A stretch of 64,000 bases of DNA from positions 26,040 to 90,039 of the forward strand of contig JAAYVG010000014.1 in assembly GCA_012517285.1 (NCBI GenBank). The letters run 5' to 3'. Source of the DNA: Elusimicrobiota bacterium (GTDB taxonomy: Bacteria; Elusimicrobiota; Elusimicrobia; Elusimicrobiales; UBA9959). A model generated the notes under the pieces. That model did no database searches. It was not told where the DNA came from and worked only from the letters and a program-made list of their open reading frames with translations. Position numbers and translations under genes: made by a program. Position 1 is the stretch's first letter. Every line of letters begins with the position of its first letter. Shown piece by piece: positions 57,777-64,000 of the stretch.

Positions 57777-58619
57777 ATGAAAAAAACATTTATAATCTTA
57801 ATAGTTTTCGCAGCTAATTTATATTCTGATGATAAATTTTCTCTTAAAGCACATTCTGCAATAGTAAAAGCAAGCATGAATTACATAAATCCTGAACTAA
57901 AAATGGAAGTTAACAAGTATATTGATTTTATACTCACAGGTGCTGGAGAATATAAATCCAATTCCCAATATTCAGAAGATTCCACTAAAGATCTCTTTGA
58001 TGAGATTTATACATGTAAGCCCATTTCCTCAATAGAACATTTTTATGACCCCTATTATCCAAATTATATTCCTTTCTGGAATAAGTGTAAGCCACCATAC
58101 ATAAAATCAAATGCGATTAATAGGGCAAAATATATATATGATTTTGTGATAAAATATTACTTAAAAAATGAAAAATATAAAGCTTATTATTATCTTGGAA
58201 GAGTCTTACATATACTTGCTGATCTATCAGTGCCAGCCCATGCACATTATACGCTTCACCCATTCTGGCCTTTTGATGATAGGTATGAACGTTTTCATAA
58301 GGAGTTAATGCTTAAAGGAGAATATTTTAATAATATAGAGATAATTAGCTATGAAAAATTTGAAGATTATTTTATAAATATTGCAAAGGAGACATATAGA
58401 TATCCAAGCGATTATGAAGATGGTTATAGTGCTGACGGCAAATATTATTATAATAACAGAGGGAAGGTTGATTCTAACGATGGATTTAATTCAACGCTTG
58501 ATAACGAATCTTGTAATTTAATAAGCGAAAGATTAATTCCATTAAGCATATCATATACAACTGGGTTGTTGGAATTTTTCCATAAAGATGTTATGAGGAG
58601 GATTAATGAAAAAAATTAA
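57777..58619 (+). CDS. Zinc-dependent phospholipase C/S1-P1 nuclease-like secreted protein
   Basis: 'FSLKAHSAIVKASMNYI', 'SSIEHFYDPYYPNY', 'LGRVLHILADLSVPAHAHYTLHP'. Confidence 0.75.
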   Translation: MKKTFIILIVFAANLYSDDKFSLKAHSAIVKASMNYINPELKMEVNKYIDFILTGAGEYKSNSQYSEDSTKDLFDEIYTCKPISSIEHFYDPYYPNYIPFWNKCKPPYIKSNAINRAKYIYDFVIKYYLKNEKYKAYYYLGRVLHILADLSVPAHAHYTLHPFWPFDDRYERFHKELMLKGEYFNNIEIISYEKFEDYFINIAKETYRYPSDYEDGYSADGKYYYNNRGKVDSNDGFNSTLDNESCNLISERLIPLSISYTTGLLEFFHKDVMRRINEKN

Positions 58620-59826
58620 ATTACTTATAATAATATCATTTATATGTTTAGGTTCTCTTTATTCAAAACCTAAAAATATAATTATTATGATCGCTGATGG
58701 TATGGGTGTTAATACTATGAGTTTTGGTGATCTTATTTATGATATATCAGAGCTTAAAAAATTTGAAAATTATGGATTTATAAAAACTGCATCAAAGGAA
58801 TCGAAATATCACATAACAGATTCAGCAGCTGCTGGCACTGCAATGAGCTGTGGCCAAAAAACATATAGAGGTATAATATCTATGGATAATAATGGGAAAA
58901 AACTTAAAAGTATTGCTTATTTAGCAAAAGAAAAGAAAAAACTTATTGGCATTATCAGCAATACAAGGATAACCCATGCAACACCTGCCGTTTTTTATGC
59001 AAACAATATAAATAGAGATGATGAGCAGGGTATAGCAAAGCAGATTATATCATCAGAATTTGATCTATTTATGGGAGGAGGATATGAATATATATCAGGG
59101 ATAGAGGATGATATCAAAAAATCAGGATATAATTTGGTAAGGGAAATGGATGAATTAGATAAAATCAAATCTGATAAGATTATTGCTACCTTTTCAAATT
59201 CTCATATGAGCTATGAAATAGAAAGGAATAACACTGAACCATCGCTGAGTGAAATGGCTAATTTTGCTCTCAGATTTTTAAACAGGGGCAAAAATGGTTT
59301 TTTCATGTCAATTGAATCAGGAAGAATAGATCACTGTGAACATTCAAATGATGCACCATGCCTTGCATATGAAATGAAAGAGTTTAAGAAAACACTTGAG
59401 GTTATATTTAATTTTCTATCAAAAAATAAAGATACACTCTTTATACTTCTTGCTGACCATTCTAATGGGGGGCTTTCACTTGGTAGGGATGGAAATCAAA
59501 TATTAAATTTAGATTTATTAACAAGAGCAAAACAATCGTCTGAAACATTTCTAAATTCCCTCAAAAATAATATTTCATATAAGGAATTCTCAAATATATA
59601 TTATAATGTCTATGGGGTTAATATAACAGAAGAGGATTATGAAATTATAAAGGGCAACAATAAATTAGTTCTTGACCCATTGAATAAAGTTGCCAATATA
59701 AAATGGTCTACTGATGAACATGAAGGTAGTTATGTTCCTCTCTGTTCAACAGGTCCGAGCTCAGAAATTTTTAAGGGTATAATGGATATGGATGAGATAG
59801 GTAAAAATTTGTTTAAAATAATTTAA
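58606..59826 (+). CDS. Alkaline phosphatase
   Basis: 'NIIIMIADGMGVNTM', 'HITDSAAAGTAMSCGQKTYRGIISMD', 'HATPAVFYANN', 'GRIDHCEHSND'. Confidence 0.93.
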   Translation: MKKIKLLIIISFICLGSLYSKPKNIIIMIADGMGVNTMSFGDLIYDISELKKFENYGFIKTASKESKYHITDSAAAGTAMSCGQKTYRGIISMDNNGKKLKSIAYLAKEKKKLIGIISNTRITHATPAVFYANNINRDDEQGIAKQIISSEFDLFMGGGYEYISGIEDDIKKSGYNLVREMDELDKIKSDKIIATFSNSHMSYEIERNNTEPSLSEMANFALRFLNRGKNGFFMSIESGRIDHCEHSNDAPCLAYEMKEFKKTLEVIFNFLSKNKDTLFILLADHSNGGLSLGRDGNQILNLDLLTRAKQSSETFLNSLKNNISYKEFSNIYYNVYGVNITEEDYEIIKGNNKLVLDPLNKVANIKWSTDEHEGSYVPLCSTGPSSEIFKGIMDMDEIGKNLFKII

Positions 59827-59869
59827 AGAGGTAGCCCCCTACTTTTTAAAAAATAAGGAGATAGAAAAA

Positions 59870-60694
59870 ATGGATAATTCTACAATACAATATATTTGTC
59901 ATAAGCTTCGTGTGGATGACCAGTCAAAGGTGGAGATAGAAACAAAGAAAAGATTAACATCAACTTCCGCCACCTCACTAAAAAAATACTTGGATAAAAA
60001 AGATCAGGTAAAGCATATTAAAAGCACAACTTTTATAGATCAATTTTTGGATACGCCAGAATTTGATTTGTTTTACTCCGGCGCCAGTTTACGCATAAGG
60101 TATAAGGGATATGGTTCCAATGTTTATTTGCAGTATAAGGGACATGGTTTTCTGCACAAGGGTATTTTATTTCGTTCAGAGTTTTCATCTGGCAGTATTA
60201 AGGAACTTGTCATAGAGGAAAGTCATCATGATATTATTCATTTCGTAGGCATTGATTTAAAGCATATAATGAAGAATTATTTGCCAAAGGAAATGTCTTC
60301 TGTTATGATAGACCATATTGGTCCATCCATAATAAATCGTATTAAGACCGCACCTATAATCTGTTTTTATCACAAGGAGAAATATATAATAAAGTTTGGT
60401 AATGTTTCATTAGAACCATCACTGGATCATATCAGCGCTTTTCATATTAATAAAGACACTTTTCATTCACTTTCCAACTTTTGGGAATATGAAAATGAAA
60501 TAAAAAGCAAAGATAAAGATTTAAAGAATAAGATTCTTAATATAAACAAGATTTTGAAATTTGATTCTACTCTTTCAAAAAAGTTTTTAATGCAAACAGA
60601 GGTTATGGATAAATATCATCGTGTATTGAGTTGTTTTATGCATATTAAACCTGATTGTTTGGCAACATTTACTGATCCTTTGGAATCTTTGTAA
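59870..60694 (+). CDS. CYTH (triphosphate tunnel) domain-like protein
   Basis: ExExK motif in 'KVEIETKKRL'; 'QFLDTPEFDLFYSGASLRIRYKG' typical of CYTH proteins. Confidence 0.75.
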   Translation: MDNSTIQYICHKLRVDDQSKVEIETKKRLTSTSATSLKKYLDKKDQVKHIKSTTFIDQFLDTPEFDLFYSGASLRIRYKGYGSNVYLQYKGHGFLHKGILFRSEFSSGSIKELVIEESHHDIIHFVGIDLKHIMKNYLPKEMSSVMIDHIGPSIINRIKTAPIICFYHKEKYIIKFGNVSLEPSLDHISAFHINKDTFHSLSNFWEYENEIKSKDKDLKNKILNINKILKFDSTLSKKFLMQTEVMDKYHRVLSCFMHIKPDCLATFTDPLESL

Positions 60695-60703
60695 AAGTAA
60701 ACT

Positions 60704-62761
60704 ATGGTAAAAAGTAATAATTTATCAGGATTGTTTTTTGATCGTGACCTCAGCTGGTTGAAATTTAACGATAGGGTATTGGAGGAAGCTGCTAATTCTG
60801 AACTACCTGTGCTTGAACGCTTGCGATTTGCTGCAATAGTAAGTTCTAATTTAAATGAATTTTTTATGGTGCGTGTAGCTGAAGATATAAAATTAGCTTT
60901 GAGATATCCTAATAAGCGAGGATCTGATGGACTTACAGCAATGCAAAGAATAGTGCTTATACGAGAAGCGGTGTTACGACAAAAAGGTAGGCAATCAGTA
61001 ATAATAAATGATATATTTAACTCGTTACGTCGTCACTCCATTATTATTTATTCAGAGTTTAAGTCATTAAAAAATTTACATATGGATAGTGAGATAAGAA
61101 GTAAGATATTTCCGCTTCAGATAATGACGAGAAGATTATCAGAACCTCTACCTGAAATAACAAAAGATAAAGTCCATGTATTTGTGAGATTTCCACAAGA
61201 GTATGCAATAATAAGCCTAAAAAATAGAGAACAACGTTTATTAAGGATTGATTCATCACCAGACAAATATGTTTTTGCCATGATAGATAAATGGATTTGT
61301 GATCATCTGACGGAGATATTTCCCGGAAAAGATATCATTGAAGCATTTCCATTTATGATTATATGTGAGCATAGACTGCGTTATCCTCTTAATGATAACT
61401 ATTATTTAGAAGAATATTTAGAACGTCAATCAGAGCAGATAAAAAAAACTAAAATTATACGACTTGAAGTAGATGCCCCGCAATACTCTGAAGGAGCAAT
61501 GTTTCTTGCTTCGCTTTTGGGTTTAAACTCGTTCTCTCTTTATTGCTTTAATATGCCACTAGATATACGCTCATTATTTACTATATATTCTCTCAAAGAA
61601 TTTAAGAAACTGAAATATCCACCTATTTCACCTGTCCCATTAAATAAAAAGGGTAGTGTTATGAATATTATGGAGAGTCATGATATTTTGCTCCATCATC
61701 CATATGACTCTTTTGATATAGTAATAAATTTTATTAAGGAAGCTGCTAAAGATCCTACTGTAACAGAAATATTTCACAGTGTTTATCGTGCAGGTAAGTA
61801 TTCACCTGTGATTGAGTCGCTTAAAGAGGCTGCTGGCAATGGTAAAAAGGTTACATGCTATGTTGAATTAAAGGCACGCTTTGATGAATTTAATAATCTT
61901 CGCTGGATACAAGAATTACGAAAAGCAAATGTAAATGTAATACCACCATTTAATAAATATAAGGTTCATAGTAAGGTAACTCAGGTGGTAAAACAAATTG
62001 GTAATAGAAAATTTTTTTATACACATCTTGGAACTGGAAACTATAACGTAGATACTGCCCAACAGTATACTGACCTTGGTTTGCTTACCTGTGATAAAAA
62101 TCTTGGGATGGAGGTTAACAGATATTTTAACATGATCAGCGGATATAAAACCTTTCCACATTTTCGTTCGCTTATGGTTTCGCCATACAATCTCTATACA
62201 TCAGTAATTAGATTGATTCATAGAGAGATTTCATTCCATAAACGATATGGTAGAGGCGAAATAAAAGCTAAGATGAATTCGCTTGTTGACACTAATATTA
62301 TAAATGCGTTATATGAAGCGTCAACCTGTGGTGTCAAGATTAATTTACTTGTAAGAGGTATATGTTGTCTTAAGCCTGGCATAAAAGGAATAAGTGAAAA
62401 CATTCGTGTGGTAAGTGTAGTGGATCGATTTTTAGAACATTCCCGCATATACTACTTTGGCTCTGGCGGTGAAGGAAAGTTATATCTATCAAGCGCTGAC
62501 TGGATGCCAAGAAATCTTTATAGCCGCTTTGAAATAGCATTTCCTGTGCTTGATCCATTGCTTAAAAAATATATTAAGGAAGATATTTTAGATAAAGGCC
62601 TTTGTGACAATGTTAAAAGTTGGTATCTGCTACCGGATGGCAGATATATAAAAATCAAGCCATCTCATGGAGAGCCTCATATACGTTCACAGGAACATTT
62701 CATTGCTATATCTCAACGATTTTATAAAGGCACAGTATTAGAAGATAGGCTCAATCATTAA
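60704..62761 (+). CDS. ppk1: Polyphosphate kinase 1
   Basis: 'FFDRDLSWLKFNDRVLEEAANSELPVLERLRFAAIVSSNLNEFFMVRV', 'VYRAGKYSPVIESLKEAAGNGKKVTCYVELKARFDEFNNLRWIQEL'. Confidence 0.96.
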   Translation: MVKSNNLSGLFFDRDLSWLKFNDRVLEEAANSELPVLERLRFAAIVSSNLNEFFMVRVAEDIKLALRYPNKRGSDGLTAMQRIVLIREAVLRQKGRQSVIINDIFNSLRRHSIIIYSEFKSLKNLHMDSEIRSKIFPLQIMTRRLSEPLPEITKDKVHVFVRFPQEYAIISLKNREQRLLRIDSSPDKYVFAMIDKWICDHLTEIFPGKDIIEAFPFMIICEHRLRYPLNDNYYLEEYLERQSEQIKKTKIIRLEVDAPQYSEGAMFLASLLGLNSFSLYCFNMPLDIRSLFTIYSLKEFKKLKYPPISPVPLNKKGSVMNIMESHDILLHHPYDSFDIVINFIKEAAKDPTVTEIFHSVYRAGKYSPVIESLKEAAGNGKKVTCYVELKARFDEFNNLRWIQELRKANVNVIPPFNKYKVHSKVTQVVKQIGNRKFFYTHLGTGNYNVDTAQQYTDLGLLTCDKNLGMEVNRYFNMISGYKTFPHFRSLMVSPYNLYTSVIRLIHREISFHKRYGRGEIKAKMNSLVDTNIINALYEASTCGVKINLLVRGICCLKPGIKGISENIRVVSVVDRFLEHSRIYYFGSGGEGKLYLSSADWMPRNLYSRFEIAFPVLDPLLKKYIKEDILDKGLCDNVKSWYLLPDGRYIKIKPSHGEPHIRSQEHFIAISQRFYKGTVLEDRLNH

Positions 62762-62763
62762 GT

Positions 62764-62890
62764 TAGGAGGCACTGAAAAAAGTTGTCTGGTTGTTTAGTT
62801 GTCTGGTTATTTAGGAAGAAAAAGAAGATAGTTATCTGGCAGTCCTTCATTTATGAAACTTCCACCGTTAGGCTTTTTCAGTGCCCCCTA
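62764..62890. mobile_element. MITE-like element, copy 3
   Basis: TA|GGAGGCACTGAAAAA ... CTTTTTCAGTGCCCCC|TA; right ~50 bp (GCCTAACGGTGGAAGTTTCATAAATGA as reverse complement) matches the other copies. Confidence 0.75.
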
Positions 62891-63135
62891 AATATATAAT
62901 CATTTTTTCAGGGATGATAGAGGATATGTTTATGGCAAGAAATAGCAGGGTTATAAACACTCAAAGCAGGGTTGAGAGATGGTGGGTTATATCAAGGATA
63001 TCTTTCTTACTTTCTAAATCAATTAAAAAGTATCAGGATGTCTTTGATGCTATGGTAGCACGTGGGTTTGATGGAAAAATAGAATTAGTATCTCCTGAAA
63101 AACTTTTGAGAAATGATTATCTTTTTTGTTTGTAA
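62890..63135 (+). pseudogene. 5'-truncated CbiQ/EcfT-type ECF transporter membrane subunit (C-terminal part)
   Basis: 'IEDMFMARNSRVINTQSRVERWWVISRISFLLSKSIKKYQDVFDAMVARGFDGKIEL' matches the CbiQ C-terminal pattern; no N-terminal TM region between ppk1 and this fragment. Confidence 0.6.
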
Positions 63136-63172
63136 GTGTTCTGTTCCTAATTTTTGTGTGAGGTTAAAATTT

Positions 63173-63890
63173 ATGATAAAACTCTCTGATGTCTCTTATT
63201 CATATCTTGATAATATAGCGGCACTCTGTGATGTGAACCTTGAAATAAAAAAAGGTGAGCGAGTTCTTATAATAGGCTCAAATGGAAGTGGCAAATCAAC
63301 TCTTATGAAGATTATTTCAGCTTTGATATATCCTTTGAGTGGAAGATATTTTTATAAGGACAGAGAGCCAAATTTAAAAACACTCAAAAAAAATGATGTG
63401 CATTTTTTAGTTCGCTCTGAGATAGCATATCTTTTTGAGGACTCTGATAGTCAGCTTTTTTCTCCGAAAGTTTATGAAGAATTAATCTTTGGGCCAAAGC
63501 AGTTAGGGCTTTCTGATAGCGAATGCAAAAAAAGGGTGGAGGCAGTGGTTGATATGATTGATATATCAGATCTTCTTTCAAGGCCATCTTATACGCTTTC
63601 TGGCGGTGAAAAAAAAGGTTGCTATATCATCAATACTGACATCAAATCCTGAGGTAATATTATTTGATGAACCGCTGAACAACCTTGACCCTAAGATGCA
63701 ATCCTTTATGATAGACCTGCTCATAAAACTCAATGAGGCTGGAAAAACTGTCATTGTAACAACCCATAATCCATTTATTATAACAGAGATAGACCCTTCT
63801 GTTGTAATAGTTTACCCAGACCACAGGGTAAAAAAGTATGAAAGCTTTAAAGATATATATCCCGACTTCCGCATTTTTTCAACAAAATGA
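63173..63890 (+). pseudogene. CbiO-type ECF transporter ATPase, frame-disrupted at a poly-A run
   Basis: 'VLIIGSNGSGKSTLMKIISALIYP' Walker A; 'YTLSGGEKK' then frame change at GAAAAAAAAGG; 'VILFDEPLNNLDPKMQ' Walker B resumes in another frame. Confidence 0.85.
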
Positions 63891-63957
63891 GGCAAGTGTA
63901 ATTTTTCTCTCCAATGATAGAGTTTCCAAAAAGTCCGTAAGGCCGATGTAGTGCCTA
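63861..63957. repeat. Second-family repeat fragment at the 3' end of the cbiO-like gene
   Basis: CCCGACTTCCGCATTTTTTCAACAAAATGAGG...CCAAAAAGTCCGTAAGGCCGATGTAGTGCC; inverted relative to about 57523-57618; related to about 36374-36446. Confidence 0.8.
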
Positions 63958-64000
63958 ATTGGAATTTGGGTCTTGACATACATAAAATAATCTGCTATAA

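Overview
This is a low-GC bacterial chromosome segment. I cannot name the organism with confidence. The core is a long S10/spc-type ribosomal protein operon (rplC to rplO, then secY, adk, map; about 13.9-25.8 kb). Around it lie: a ComM-like ATPase, LysM protein and DprA; a small heat-shock pair behind a CIRCE-like operator; a trypsin-like protease; two tRNAs (Gly-TCC, Thr-GGT); FecR and outer-membrane proteins; a pyruvoyl-dependent arginine decarboxylase/agmatinase pair; a subtilase with TIG-like repeats; glycan-related and HD-GYP genes; an RsmI-LMW phosphatase fusion; glyA; two-component regulators; TadE/pilin-like proteins with an FtsH-like protease; and a phosphate/polyphosphate cluster (phospholipase C-like, alkaline phosphatase, CYTH protein, Ppk1). 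The segment at about 36.9-43.9 kb looks visibly more GC-rich. It carries a translationally coupled metal/Fe-S type cluster (Fur, DUF5320-like, two NifX-like, DUF364-like, two MinD-ferredoxin ATPases, IscU-like scaffold) and sits between copies of a dispersed repeat. Intergenic regions hold several repeat families: TA-flanked MITE-like elements, a GCTTCGGC hairpin repeat, a second terminal-inverted-repeat family, and a tandem array built on the tRNA-Gly 3' end. Leads most worth a second look: (1) the RsmI-phosphatase single-ORF fusion; (2) an internally deleted 57-aa arginine-decarboxylase ORF inside the island; (3) the tRNA-tail repeat array with interchangeable hairpins; (4) the CYTH-Ppk1 pairing; (5) MITE-associated decay of an ECF transporter. 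All family calls come from reading motifs by eye; no database search was run.
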